Assembly (NCBI RefSeq): GCF_041260155.1
Contig: NC_091935.1
Coordinates: 5,943,501-6,007,500 of the forward strand
Source of the DNA: Ptychodera flava
Taxonomy: Eukaryota; Hemichordata; Enteropneusta; Ptychoderidae
Length of the DNA stretch: 64,000 nucleotides
Direction: 5' to 3'
Made by a program: the position numbers and the translations under genes. Under the pieces are notes generated by a model. The model worked only from the letters and a program-made list of their open reading frames with translations, was not told the DNA's origin and did not search any database. How positions within the stretch are numbered: position 1 is the first letter of the stretch; every line of letters begins with the position of its first letter. Positions 13,301 through 25,292 of this stretch are shown here, in pieces.

Positions 13301-16300
13301 AGCCAAGAAATACATATGTGCATAACAAATGAGGTACGACATGTGAAATTTAAGGTCTAATATCCTATCAAAATTGAAGCGTACAGAACTTGTGGTTACT
13401 GAGTTATGCATATATATGTATAATCAAGGTCTAAGGTCATCAAGGTCACGTGACGTTGATAAAAAATTGTATTGCTAAGTTATCCCTATATACCAAAAAT
13501 CAGACCTCTAGCTCTATTAGCTCGCTCAAATTAGATATGTGCATAATTAATGAGGTACAATATGTGGCATCATAAGGTGTCCCATCATACCATATATATG
13601 AAAGGTTTGGCACTTGTGGTTACTGAGTTGTGGACAAATATGTATATTTGAGGTCAAAGGTCACCAAGGTCACATGACATTTTGTCAAAAAAATGTATTG
13701 CTAAGTTATCCCTATATACCAAAAATCAGACCCCTCTAGCTCTATTGGTTTGCTCAAATTAGATATGCACATAATTAATGAGGTACAATATGTGGCGTCA
13801 TAAAGTGTCCCATCATACCATACATGAAGGGTGTAGCACTTGTGGTTACTGAGTTATGGACAAATATGTATATTTGAGGTCAAAGGTCACCGAGGTCACG
13901 TGACATTTTGTCAAAAAAATTGTATTGCTAAGTTATCCCTATATACCAAAAATCAGACCTCTAGCTCGATTGGCTTGCTCAAAATTAGATATGCACATAA
14001 TTAATGAGGTACAATATGTGGCGTCATAAGCTGTCCCATCATACCATATATGAAGGGTGTAGCACTTGTGGTTACTGAGTTATGGACAAATATATATATT
14101 TGAGGTCAAAGGTCACCAAGGTCACGTGACATTTTGTCAAAATATCTGAGATATCTGCGTGAACGGATGGACTCACGGATGGACTCACGGACAGACATGA
14201 CCCAATCTATAAGCCCCCTGGACTTCATCCGTGGGGACTAAAAACTGTGTCACTGCATCCTTTTTGCAATATGAATACGATGAGAAACTAAATTTTTATT
14301 TTTCTTGGCCTTATACATGGGAGTCTATGGACTGCCTTATACATGGGAGTCTATGGACTGCCTTATACATGGGAGTCTATGGACACTGCCTTATACATGG
14401 GAGTCTATGGAGGTGAAAACTAAAAAGTCCTCTAACATGGCCAAATTTGATTGCATTGTGAAACAAATCGACGTGCATCTGTATGGGGTAGGGTACTATC
14501 CTTGTGCAAAGTTTGAAAGAAATTGACCTGGGCATGTCTGAGATATCTGCGTGAACGGACGGACGCACGGACGGACGCACGCACGCACACACGGACGGAC
14601 ATGACCAAACCTATAAGTCCCCCCGGACGGTGTCCGTGGGGACTAATAACTGACACGTTTGAGAAGTAAAACATCCATCAGCAATATTCTTTCACAATTT
14701 TTCCAGCTCAAAGGTCCTCTTAAATTTGGAAATATGTTTGAAATAGAATGCACTTGTTCAGGGTTTGCAGGTTGGTAAAAGTTACTCATGTTTCTAACTC
14801 ATTTCAATCTCAGCTGCCGAACAAAAAGTGAAACTATAGAAACTGTACGATACTCCAACAAGTTTTAAATTAATGTACTGAAAAGTACCATATTGAAGCG
14901 TTGAGTAACATTAGCAGCTAATCTGAAAATTTTATGAGTTCATTACTACCACATCATCATTGCAGCAGCCCTGTCTAAGTAGTACCGGTAGTGTCAAAAG
15001 ACCACTGAACTCTTTCTCACCTGTGGATGGATAGGGTCTGTAAAACTCCACACCAATATCAGAGATGGCGTCATCAAAACTTTGGAGGCATTTTCAGTTC
15101 TTTCATCAAAAGACAGTCTCTCAGCACACGATACGGCAATGATTCCCTTGATAGCTGGGTGCCAATCAACTGATGTAATCGTCTTCTCTTTACTGAATTG
15201 TAAGTCGGTAAATGACTGATATTCCTGTGAGTGGAGAGAAATTATCAAGTTTTGAGAATGTCAGAGTATATCACTTGATAGGAATTATTAGACTTTCAGG
15301 CTGTCGTTTAGTGTAAGCTTGAACTTGTTTATCTACAGGTCTGGCAATGACAATTCAGAATCTTAGTGCAGATACTAATGTAGCAGTGTGGTAAACAATG
15401 AACCAAATTTCAGGACTACCAATGTTCTTTTGAAGTCAACTTGGTGGATTTGCATTTCCACTTGTCTGGTGAATCAGTAGATAGCATTGTAGTGCATCTG
15501 TATTAGAAAGAAACAGAATTGTACTGCATCTGTGGGAGAAAGAAACAAACTGAGTACACAACCTAGCAAGTAAGACCATACAACTAGCATGTAGGATCAC
15601 CAGACTAGATTCCGGAACAACCATACAGGCATGAAGGATCACCAGACTGGGTTGCAGGAACACTGGAATTGCATTGACTACCAGATAAATACCACAATAG
15701 TATTCAGCACTGGATGCCATCTGATGCGATAATGATTGGTTAGCTTGGCAATGCAATGCAGAGTTAGAGAGTTTCATGTACCTTGAGATGGTTATCTGAC
15801 TTGCTGCCAAATGTACTGTCCTCTTCAGAGAGAGCCATCCAATCATCAAAGAACACATCCATGATTTCATTCTGTTGCAGAGCCAACTCAAATCTGGGAA
15901 AAATAAATAACATTCATTTGCAATGCTGTTTCAGTTTCTTCCATTTATCATGATTATGCATGATTAAAATATCCAATACGACAGGTATGTGTTATTGATT
16001 TGAAAAGATCTCAGTAAACATCTGTTTCCTCTTTAATCAGAAAGACATCCAGAGTGCCAAATCACAATCTACGTGCAGTTTGACTTACAGAGATAAGTCC
16101 TGTGATGCAGTTCTTGCATAATAGAATGTATTGTACCTGCTTTACAGACAGTTTCTGACTATTGAGTTTGCATATACGGCCTAGCATAGATAAGTTCGCA
16201 TGTAAAATCCAGTTCCATTGTAGCAGTAGGGCTGTCTATTGTGACAAACTAATTATGTAAATGGATTGTCACTGCATCCCAACTGAACTCAATCATTTGT

Positions 16301-19300
16301 AGTGTCAAATTGTAATGAGGTATGGCATCTAAAGTAACAGGGATATTATATCTACCTTGGAGCAACTTCTGTGATGAAGACCTCCACAGCTCTGGACGTT
16401 GACAACTTTTCTTTCTCTTCTTCATTGAATTCCCTTGGGACATATTGAGTGGCCGCATTTCTTGGATGTTTCCTGTTGTCAACAAGAAATTGACATTTTA
16501 TACGCTGACTTGACAAAAAGGGCATGCCACACTAATGTGGAATATTTATATTTATTTATTTATATTTATAACGTGAAAGGCATTTGCTCTGCAAATGATA
16601 TTGTTTGATTTTACAGTCTGTCAGGTTTTGAATTAATTTCGTTCTGTAGGCTGTTGAAAATCTTGACTTTTGTAACACAGCTTCCTGTTTTGTGGAAAAT
16701 AGTTTCTTGCAACAGACCTTTATGTGCCACAGAAATAACATCATTTTAATGAATGTAAAAATATTATAATCTTACCATTCTGTCTGAGAGCCACTTTCCA
16801 CCAATGTAGGAATAGCCTGCGTCCCAGTCTCTTTTTCCATCTTCTTGATGTTGAAACTCTTGTCTTCATACGAAGTACACTCGATGTAACCATCTTTGGC
16901 GTCACCGGCGTTGCGATCGCTTAAAGTAACCGGTGCACCAAATTCACGACGCACCCTACTAATGGTGAATTTCACCTACAGCAAAGAAGAACAAGATTAT
17001 GGTGATGTGTTAGTACAAGAGCTAAATGATTAAATGTCACTAGATTTTTTTTCCATTTTGAAAAAATTTCTCTGGTTGTAGAGCAGATTACAGTACTCGC
17101 TACAGGAGACAACATTATTTTGCACAGTTTCATGTTTTGCTTTTCTTTTAATGGTTTAAAAACACACTTTGAGGCAAATGTCCTTATCCAAGCATTAATA
17201 AAGCAATGCCAGTGAAATGTTGTTTGCTGACTTTTTGTGTTGTCATAGTTACCCTTTCTCGTTGCTCTTCAACTTTTTCTTCATCTACTTCGAATTGACT
17301 TCCTTGTGAAACCCACTCTTTGGGTTCCGGTGGAATGTATCTGTAGATGATCTCCTCTTCTGGTTCAGCTTCACCCTCCCCTTCCTCTTCAGGGGGCTGA
17401 ATATGAATGAACAGTTGAAGTCAAAGCATGCAGAGATATCAAGAAGACAAAATTTTCTCTCTCTTAAAAGCATCCTTCAAGGTAGTATGCACCTTAGGGA
17501 TAGATATTTAGACTCTCAAACTTTTACAATACTTTTTTGATCTATGGCTTGTTGGGGCTCATTTCAAAGCTCTTGAAGAAAGTAGTTTTTCACTCTCTCA
17601 ACTTTGTGAAAAACGAAAATTTTAGTTTTCTCCATAGAGTTAACACAGTGATGGCGGCCATTGCAAATTTCAAATATCGGTAAATTTACGGTAATTTACT
17701 TCTCTAGCACCAAAATTTTCACAGTGACCCAAATTTTTGACCTTGATTTGGTAAGAGAATGGAAAACTTGCTTAAGAGTTTATTAAGTATTTCAATTTTA
17801 GACGCATGTACTAGTACTAGTTTAATGATTTTGTAGTTTTCAATTTGTGGGAATGAAAACTGCATGATAGCAAGTATGGCAGGACTTTAAAAAACTGGGC
17901 CCACACTGAGTAATTTTACAAATTAACACAATCCTAGGGGGTCTAATGGTTTGAAAGCACTGTGGGAGGCCCCTTAGAAAATCTCATATTTATTATTAAA
18001 AAAATACTGTGCCCAGTGTCCTTCAGGTACACCCTGAGTACAATGCACATATTGTGATAAGATTATGGTGAATGCAAAGGTACACAGTTTGTAGTGCAGT
18101 GCACAGCCCTCAGCTGCTGAATTAATGCAAGTTTGTAATTCAACTGTAACCCACGGAGCTTTGATCATTTCTGATGTGGCTATTGACCTACAGCTCTGTA
18201 GGTGCACAAGCCAGATTGGTGTGACAGGCAAAAATTACATTTACTTGCAGCTATCTAAATCATGTTGAAGGTAACACTACAAGCAAGTAATCCAATATAC
18301 TACTTAATACATACATGTAGAATTCTCTCCTTGGCTTCTTCTGTGAGTGCCATGTAGAAATTCTGACCATACTTGAAGTCATAATCATAGATGACAAGGA
18401 TTTCATCAGCTGGGTAATCCTGAAAAGGAGACAAACATAATGTATCACTAATCTAAATCTGAAATTCATTCATTTTATGCCCTGGGATCCAAACATTGAA
18501 GAGAAGTTTACTTTTTCATGCACCAAAGAAAACAGCTGCGACAATATGCAAGAAAGAAATTATTTTAAATGAGATTAAACTGACTGTGTTAAAATGTTCT
18601 CCGTGTCAGATAACCTATAATCTCTGTCTTGATGATCCAAAGAATACAGAGAATGCATTCCTGGTGATAGAACAGTTCACTGGGGAAACTTAAACAACAG
18701 AAAGCTAGTAAATTTTCAAAGGACAATATAATTTCATTTGGGTAGAATGCACCTCAGGGACAGATATTTTGACTTTCAAATTTTTACAATTCTTTTCTGA
18801 TATACCTCTTGTGGGAGCTCATTTTAAAGCACTTGGAAAAAGAAAAATTTTCACTGTCTTAGTTTTTAGAAAACGAAAATTTTATTTTCCCCTATGGAGT
18901 TAACACAGGGATGGCAGCCATGTTGAATTGCAGATGACAGTAAATGTTAGGTAATTTGTTTCTCTAGTACCAAAATTCGCATGGTGACCCCTGATTTTCA
19001 TTCTTGATTTGGTAAAAAAATGGATGATAGTTTCATAAAGAAAAGTTCCAGCAAAAGTTTCACGTCTGTCACTTTCAAGGCGCAAACTACCTTAAATTTG
19101 AGCAATCACTCACCAAGACAGTCTGTTTGACAGGATGGAAATCTGAGATGGCAGCCCTCATTTTCATGTCTTGTATAATTTCCTCTTTAGGGATTAATTT
19201 ATGTGGCTCCTCCGTTGTCACATCTTCATCAACAGTTACATGAAACAGCTCTTGAGTCTTACTTGACAAGAAGAGTGGCACTATATCATCTGGAGGTGGG

Positions 19301-20780
19301 CCTGACAGTGAGAACATACACATTTTTGGAAAATGAAATATACACATACCTTTTTTCAAAAAATAACCTCTTTAAGATTAATTCATTCGGAGTCTGTATG
19401 AAAATTATGACATACATCACTGTGGCTAGACTGAAAGATCTGTTACTCAAGGACGCTCCCTAAGTGCCCTCGAGTGGTGGATCTTCCGGTCTACACTGTG
19501 GCGTATACTTTCATTGTTCAATATCACATTAAGTCAGTAAAAATCAGCTTTTCTTATCTGACTTTATTGTGAAATAGATTTAGTAAAAATTATGTTTATA
19601 TACATTTATGGCAGTCTCAAAATTGTCTAGTGGATGATGCTATGCTTTACTGGTTTTAACCAACTTGACCTGAGTAAGAGAGTTGGATTTGTCATAAAAA
19701 GAATTCAATAATATTTTTAGTTTCCTGTGTTTTACCTTTGACTCTTTAACTTTTTTCTGAAAAGTATGGTAATTTTACTTCATAAACAGTCAAATTTGCA
19801 TGTAAACATATCACACCCTCTGATATGTTTGATTTGTCATGAAGTGCAAAGTAATATTTGCTACAGTTATAGGGAATTATTTTGACAACTTTTGAATGTA
19901 TTGAAATAACAGAAGGGAGGAATATAACCTATGTTTGATTTTTGTTGGGTGATAGTTATTCTTTAATAAACCATTCCATTGTTCATTCACCTTCTTTCTC
20001 TCCATCTTCAGCTTGTTCTTCTTTGGGTTCAGTGTCTTTCTTTTGTTTACCTGTGAACAAATACAACAGATCAATTAAATACCATTTTATGTAACAAATA
20101 GGTGCAGCAGTATATTCTCAGATTTTGCAGTGAGTAGTGTTTTTATACCCCTTTTTCTGTGGTCGAGATAGAGTTGCATTTCTGATGGTCTTTGAAAAAC
20201 TAAAATTTGTCAATGACAAACTACCATGGAAAACAAGTTTGTGGACACATTTGGGATATTCGCATTAATCTGTTCATCCATAATTCCCTGTAAACAAGTC
20301 CACAATAACCATTGATAACGATGGGTTAAGACCAAGCCACAGTAATAAAAGGGTTCCAATTTTTTGAGGATGGTTGATTGAAGAGTCTTCTTAAAACTTG
20401 CCAAAAGAGCCTCAGCCTGTAAAGTAAACCACAGTTGTCAAAAAGACTTTCCATACAGAACTGCCTTTCTACATAGACAGTGGAGGGGAAGACTGTCCAT
20501 GCATCCATGCATTATCCCAGTTGCAAGTGGAATTGATAATCTCACCTTTGGGACTGCCTTTTCTAGCCTTGGGACTCCCTGGTTTTGAGCTTTTCCTTTG
20601 TGATGGAGGACTTTTTGGAGTTTTTCTGCCACTTCCTGCGCTACCCTTCCTTGGTGATGGACTCCTTGCCTTAGTAGAAGCACCACTTTTAGGTCGACTT
20701 GGTGGACTCTTGGGGCTGCTCCGACCCTTTTCAGGTGTTCCTGATTCTTGACCTTCAGCTGGTTTTTCCTCATCAGCCAT
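4301..20780 (-). CDS. DNAI3: Dynein axonemal intermediate chain 3 (WDR63)
   Basis: WD40 intermediate chain of the axonemal inner dynein arm (Chlamydomonas IC140 family), acting in motile cilia. Coding exons in transcript order: 20780-20546, 20050-19991, 19301-19114, 18419-18315, 17396-17253, 16975-16776, 16472-16356, 15893-15782, 15224-15021, 12837-12658, 11174-11052, 10618-10545, 10373-10244, 9696-9609, 9167-9037, 8326-8263, 7292-7162, 6642-6438, 6058-5967, 5480-5358, 4441-4301. All junctions are GT-AG and phases close, giving about 948 residues against 891 in human. Family hallmarks are DMKMRAAISDFHPVKQ (exon 3), LLLEAPDDIFCFRFNP and IIAGGCINGQVVLWDI (exon 10), and KLTAGHWSPSRPGVFYIAR (exon 18). 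Residues 1-78 are a Ser/Pro/Lys tail, exons 5-7 are acidic and charged, exons 8-19 hold the WD repeats, and the end is a charged helix. An AG just upstream (exon edge 20804) suggests a noncoding first exon. No break was found. Confidence 0.95.
4442..9036 (-). other. DNAI3 introns 15-20, mostly unremarkable
   Basis: Six introns of 0.4-1.0 kb of AT-rich unique-looking sequence. Apart from the inverted repeat at 7593-7754 I recognise no element. A 127-codon frame at 4714-5097 on the minus strand lies inside intron 20 and resembles no known protein. Confidence 0.5.
7593..7754. mobile_element. Imperfect inverted-repeat element (MITE-like)
   Basis: Two arms of about 75 bp, starting GAAATAAC and ending GTTATTTC, share the inner blocks TTAACGTTTATTT, AGGAAAGCCAAA and TTAACGGGC around a short loop with GAGGCTTGCCGA. 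The element is GC-richer than the intron it sits in. Target-site duplications are not clear (CATTACTA versus CATTATAT). Confidence 0.7.
10861..10950. mobile_element. Small hairpin MITE, copy 1
   Basis: Starts TAGACTGAAAGATC and ends with GGATCTTCCAATTCA. The core is a perfect 12 bp stem, AGGGCGCTCTCT with its complement, around a short loop. A relative lies at 19427-19493. It lies inside DNAI3 intron 11. Confidence 0.65.
11175..12657 (-). other. DNAI3 intron 10, nothing recognised
   Basis: A 1.48 kb AT-rich intron. I see no repeat family member, RNA gene or coding signal in it. Confidence 0.5.
13106..14645 (+). repeat. Composite satellite element A (225 bp units)
   Basis: Begins TAGTCCCCAC and has the inverse GTGGGGACTA at 14231-14240 and again at 14636-14645. 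Inside are several units of about 225 bp, the first ones diverged. They share CAGACCTCTAGCTCTATTGG, ATAATTAATGAGGTACAATA and AGCACTTGTGGTTACTGAGT, and each ends with AGGTCAAAGGTCA then a third AGGTCA. The tail has ACGGATGGACTCACGG-type short repeats and four copies of a ~26 bp minisatellite (14315-14412). It occupies DNAI3 intron 9. Related copies lie at 34.0 and 46.6 kb. Confidence 0.9.
14315..14412 (+). repeat. ~26 bp minisatellite, four copies
   Basis: Four tandem copies of a unit with core TTATACATGGGAGTCTATGG separated by ACTGCC-like spacers. The same unit occurs twice at about 36252-36302 and about twice at 47637-47687, always in the tail of the composite satellite element. Confidence 0.95.
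17481..17800 (-). mobile_element. TTAA-family MITE, truncated copy
   Basis: Starts GGTAGTATGCACCT and matches the reverse complement of the intact copy at 58001-58352, sharing CCATAGAGTTAACACAG and ACTTCTCTAGCACCAAAATT. The far terminus is missing. It lies in DNAI3 intron 4. Confidence 0.8.
18741..19091 (-). mobile_element. TTAA-family MITE, near full length
   Basis: Starts GGTAGAATGCACCTC and ends CGCAAACTACC followed by TTAA, about 351 bp. It aligns end to end with the 58001-58352 copy on the other strand. It lies in DNAI3 intron 3, immediately beside exon 3. Confidence 0.85.
19427..19493. mobile_element. Small hairpin MITE, copy 2
   Basis: Starts TAGACTGAAAGATC and ends GGATCTTCCGGTCTA, which are inverted ends. 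It has the same ends as the element at 10861-10950 and a diverged middle. Confidence 0.6.
20257..20352. mobile_element. ~95 bp MITE, copy 1
   Basis: Runs from near TTAATCTGTTCATCC to AATAAAAGGGTTCC, with inverted ends like TTAACC(C/T)TTTCA. Relatives are at about 59145-59237 and 63841-63934. It lies in DNAI3 intron 1. Confidence 0.5.
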
Positions 20781-21911
20781 CTTAACAATATTTTAAAAAC
20801 AACCCTGCAGAAATAATTGTATCATAAAGTGAATAATTAATTAGTGAATTTAAGTTATGGCAAATGTTAGAACAAATGGATGATAATAAAGAATTTCTAC
20901 TAAATAAAAAGACTACATGTGAACAAAAATCAATTGGGGAAACATAAAACAGGGCAGTTTGCAAATTACGTCATAGTTCTCTCATTAATATGCAAAAATA
21001 ATATTTGTCTGCAAATTTACATTATGTTTTTGTAAATTATTCATGCAAGAAAGAAACTACAACGTAATGGGTGACTGCTAAATTTAAGATGTCTTGAGCA
21101 TGCAGCTATAACAAACCTATCCAGACAGTACTGTTACTGGTAATAAATGCAATTATTGGGGAGAAGTATGATAAAAATGCCTTAATTCTTCACTCTGACA
21201 AAACAAAGACAATGTATAGATATGACAGTATTGACTACAGACGTGTGCTTAAATTTGGATGTTTAACACTAGATTCTAACACAACACTGACCAAATTTTG
21301 CATGTATTAATCTGTCAATAGACACTCCGTTTATATAAACACTGCCCCTACAAGCCTGTTGGATGACGCCTTTATAGTAGTACATTCCTGCAGCGAGGGT
21401 ACCTCCATACAATTCGTGTGTATGCGGACATACGAGCGCGGTCCCTCCACAATTTTGTGGAGGGACCGTGATCCGAGGAAGATTATTGCTCATATGAAAC
21501 TAGTTTGTGAAGTTGAAACGAATATACTGGCTTGTGCTCGTGAAGCTTACAAGGACAAGTCAACAAAGCAACCAAAAAGGAACGTGGGAGCTTACCGAGT
21601 ACGCGAACGTGTCCTGATTCTTGAAAATTTGCGATTCAGTTTACAAACTTTCCGCCATATTGGATCCCTGTTGCCATAGAGAGGCGCAATGAGAGCCCCT
21701 AACTCGCTGAAAATTATTACCCTACGATTCCTCAAAGAGGGCGCTGCTCATCAAGCCCAGCGGAAACATGGATGTAGAGAACAAGCAAGATATTGACAGC
21801 CCGGATTGACAGCCAAAGCAGTCGAAAAAAACAAAGTCCAACATTTTGAACAGGAAGCTTTCATGAGCAGGTACGCCTTCCGTTATGTGTTATGCCGAGC
21901 TTCCAAGCTAA
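20781..21911. promoter_or_regulatory. Divergent DNAI3 / WDR41 upstream region
   Basis: 1.13 kb separates the two start codons. The right half (about 21420-21790) is CpG-richer and is probably the WDR41 promoter and 5' leader. A GTTGCCAT half X-box lies at about 21670. An ATG at 21768 opens a 13-codon upstream frame before the WDR41 start. Shared regulation is inferred from position only. Confidence 0.5.
21439..21468. repeat. Perfect 30-base hairpin
   Basis: CGGTCCCTCCACAA is followed by a TT spacer and its exact complement TTGTGGAGGGACCG. It sits in the presumed WDR41 upstream region. It could be a MITE remnant or a structured or regulatory site. Confidence 0.8.
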
Positions 21912-23290
21912 ATGTCGTTGTTCAGGTGGAAATCGCGGGAAAATCATTCGAAATCATCGAATGAAATAAGACAACTGAGGCAGGGGGTAGTGAACATCTC
22001 TGATGACCAGGCCCGGAATCCTTACACTGAAGTTCAAGTGTTGTCTGGCCACACGGATATTGTGCACCATCTAACAAAGATAGATCAAGACAGATGCGTT
22101 TCAGCTGGTGATGATAATACTGCTATAATTTGGGACATACAAACTGGCCAGAAATTAGCCGTTCTGTCATTGCACACCAGGCCCATCACCTGTTTGCTCG
22201 TTATAAGCAGTGACCTGGTACGAGAAGAGTATGCAATTGATAAGGTATTGCTGACGGCTTCATCTGATCGGGTCATCGAATATGGGATATCGACAGTGGC
22301 CAATGCCTGATAACAATTACAGAGCACAGTGGAACTGTCAGGTATTTGGTTACCATCGATGATCTTGGCGTATTTTGCACCGGAGGACAGGATCTGTGTG
22401 TGTTCAGTCACATGGGTCAACTGCTTCATAAAGTTGCGAGGAAAGATGAACAGGCCGATATCCATCGACTTTTGTCCATTAAAAGCAACAGAATAGTGGT
22501 GGCATCAGGGAAGTCTCTTCAAGTTTATAAATTAAACGTGTCAGACCAGGGCGAGGTCACGCACATCGAGTGCTTGAAAACTCTTAAAGGTCATCGGGAG
22601 GCCATTCGAAGCCTGATCAAAATATCAGACAGATCCTTTGCTAGTGGATCTATCGATGGCAGCATCATGGTTTGGACGAGTCATGCATTGAACCCATCGA
22701 GGGAGTTCAACTTCAAAGCCAGATACGAGGGTGATTCACATGGCTACCCATTTAGTGTACAGGACATGGTAACAATTGAGGAGAGGTATATACTGGCTGC
22801 TATTGGATCTGGCTTCTGCCTGTATGATGTCATCAAGGAAACCTGCCTCATTGAGAAGCTTGGCGCTCACTACTCCAAGATTCACCGCATAGATTTGATG
22901 TATGGTGGATTGTTCATAGGCACTTGCTCCGAGGATGGGACCATCCGGTTATGGGGTTGTCCAACCATTTCATGTCTACCCAGTAACTGTGGAACAGCAC
23001 AAACAGCAGACGACGACCAGAGTGTGCTTGTCAAGATCATGGGGAAGCATGCCCCTGGGCAACAAGATGGTAAGGCCAAGAGATTCTCCAGCCCTCCGGT
23101 GTTCGAGCCGACACTCCTTGGAGAATGCCGAGGGCATTCTGGTAGTGTGTGTTGTTTCCAGGACTATGGCAGTGATGGTTTTGTAAGCTGTGGTATGGAC
23201 AATCTGCTCATACTGTGGAAAGATGGCGTTGTGCAGGCTGCAAAAAGAAATGACATTGTGCGGAAACTGCTAAATTGGAATGTGCTTTAG
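21912..23290 (+). CDS. WDR41: WD repeat protein 41, intronless, one frame break
   Basis: WD40 subunit of the C9orf72-SMCR8-WDR41 complex, which is recruited to lysosomes. The start MSLFRWKSREN is followed by NPYTEVQVLSGHTDIVHHL, SAGDDNTAIIWDIQTG, then SSDRVI, and after a frame change WDIDSGQCLITITEHSGTV, TGGQDLCVF, GTCSEDGTIRLWG and GMDNLLILWKDG, ending at a stop at 23288-23290. These match human WDR41 along its length. Frame 1 is coherent from 21912 to about 22277 and frame 2 from about 22283, so the change (net +2 or -1) lies in 22278-22282. The total is about 457 residues against 459 in human. The gene has a single exon, whereas the human gene has many introns. Either the break is an assembly or allele error in an active gene, or this is a young dead retrocopy. 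I lean to the former because the rest is intact. Confidence 0.85.
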
Positions 23291-25292
23291 TCTAGCATTT
23301 CTCTGTTTTAACTTCTGACACTTGATCATTATATGTGGACAAAACCTTTGCTTTATTTTCAGATTAACGAATCAGATATCTTATCAGGAAAACAAAACAG
23401 ATACTAAGCGACCAAGTTACAACTCTAAATGCAATTTGTCTGTCAGGAGCTATAGAGAACTTCGGTGCTTATTGATTATACTGGTATACGGAGTGATTTT
23501 TGGAAGTATACTTTTACCATGAACCAATCTTGTGCAATATCTAGTGCATAGAAAAGTCAGACTTTTTCCAGCTAAGTACTACTAATGTCCTGTCAAGACG
23601 TGATTTGCAATTTTTGGTGAAAAGATCAACATTTACAATTAATTTGGAATTTTAAAAACATCTGAGATGTTGCTTTAACCTGTTTTGTACTTGTTTGTTA
23701 GATTGCCACTTTTTGATTCAGTTTCAAAGGAAATTGACAAAAATAGCGATTTTTTTTAACTTTTTCATTGAGCTTCTTAATTGTCACTATGATTGAGTCC
23801 AATGAATTACTCTGAAATCAGACAAAGTGTTACAATATTTGGTTGTGAGGACATTTTTGCATCGTTACCCAGTTTTCCTACACATATATTCACCCACTAG
23901 TTTGAAAACAACAGAGGTATTATATAAAAGCTTGGGGACAAGAGGGTTGAGGAACCTTTTTTTCAAAAAAATCATCCTTTTTTATTTTCATTTTATTCAG
24001 AAATATTGGAAAGAGAAGTGTAGAGAAAAGCTATTGTTAGGGTTTTATGATACCCGCATGTCAGAGATAAGCTGACCCTGGAAGGTGATCCTACACCTCT
24101 CACCAGACTGTTCATCCCTTTTCTCAGAATAAAGGTGGTCCAGCTCATTGAAAACGATTGGGATTTATCAAATTTTGAAGGCAGAGGGTTGACTGTACAC
24201 TTTTTGTCCTGATTCTGCAGGGGTCCTGTACTTCATGAATAGGAGAGACCTATTTGTAATATGTAATAATAGGATAGGCAATGTGACATGATAGTAATGG
24301 ATAGGTTTAGGTCATTTTCATTCAACAAAGTATTATTATGATAGACATGGGCTCACTAGACTTACTGAGATCACAGTACTGTAAAGTCTGTGATGCTTTA
24401 TCGACCTTGATCTCAATCAATTTTGGTCTGAAGACTTGTTCAATCCTGGAGGTTAATTTGTCAAATTATTCAGACTTGAATAAACAACTTTCAAAATAAT
24501 GAAAAATTGTGCTGCATTTTCTTCTCACAAATGCTGTGCTACTGCGCAATATTGTCTCTCCTAATATTCCTGCCTTTGGCAATGTTCAATCCGAGGACCA
24601 GGAAATCAGTAAGCTCCTTTGGGAATGTGATTTAAACCAACCAATCAGTGTTTACCTTACAGAGCATGTGACTCACACCAACCAATCACTTGTTTTCCTA
24701 CTGATATTGAAAAATTCAATGGTGATACATAAATGAGATCATGCCAAAATCACCTGTTTGAAATAAAGACAATTTATTCTTTCCTAACAAAATAACCTCT
24801 GCCAGAATGAAAGTTGATATTGGAATTGTAGTATCAAAGGTATGTCATCAACACAATATATTAGAGAACATGACACAATGAAAGTGGGCAAGTATACTAT
24901 GAGCCAGCATTTTAATTGAGCTGAAAGTTCTGTTTTCCATGCCATTTTGTTTGAAATATCCTACTGACACTACATTTATATTTGCATTATGAAGATTTAC
25001 CGGAGAAGTTCAAAGTTCCAGACAAATCAACACAGAAAATTGGTAACACTCTTTGCTCAAAACCATTTCAAGCTGAGCCTCAGTTTTATCAGTTCAAATT
25101 TTTGAAATTAAGAACCCTCTTTGTTGAAAGGTATAATAGAAAAGTAAATGCATTCATCAGGATAGCATTTGATAGAGAATTTGCTCATATGGTAACTTTT
25201 TCATCGATTAACATCATCAAACATGTTTTTTGAAGACATTTTTTCTTTGATACTGTTTTACACTGTTTTATACTTTATGGTCAATGGATAAT
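23291..25292. other. WDR41 3' region and intergenic sequence
   Basis: AT-rich, with no coding signal. Candidate AATAAA signals for WDR41 are at 24128-24133 and 24479-24484. No poly-A tract of the kind left by retroposition was seen directly after the stop. Confidence 0.45.

Noticed and set aside
14159-14412. CRISPR-like regular short repeats
   Set aside because: The spacers are themselves repeats, the context is an animal intron and no cas genes exist. It is a minisatellite in a mobile composite repeat.
15436-15891. 151-codon minus-strand frame
   Set aside because: It overlaps DNAI3 exon 8 in the wrong frame and runs into intron. The correct frame gives the family sequence LALQQNEIMDVFFDDW.
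22085-22465. 126-codon minus-strand frame
   Set aside because: It is antisense to WDR41 coding sequence.
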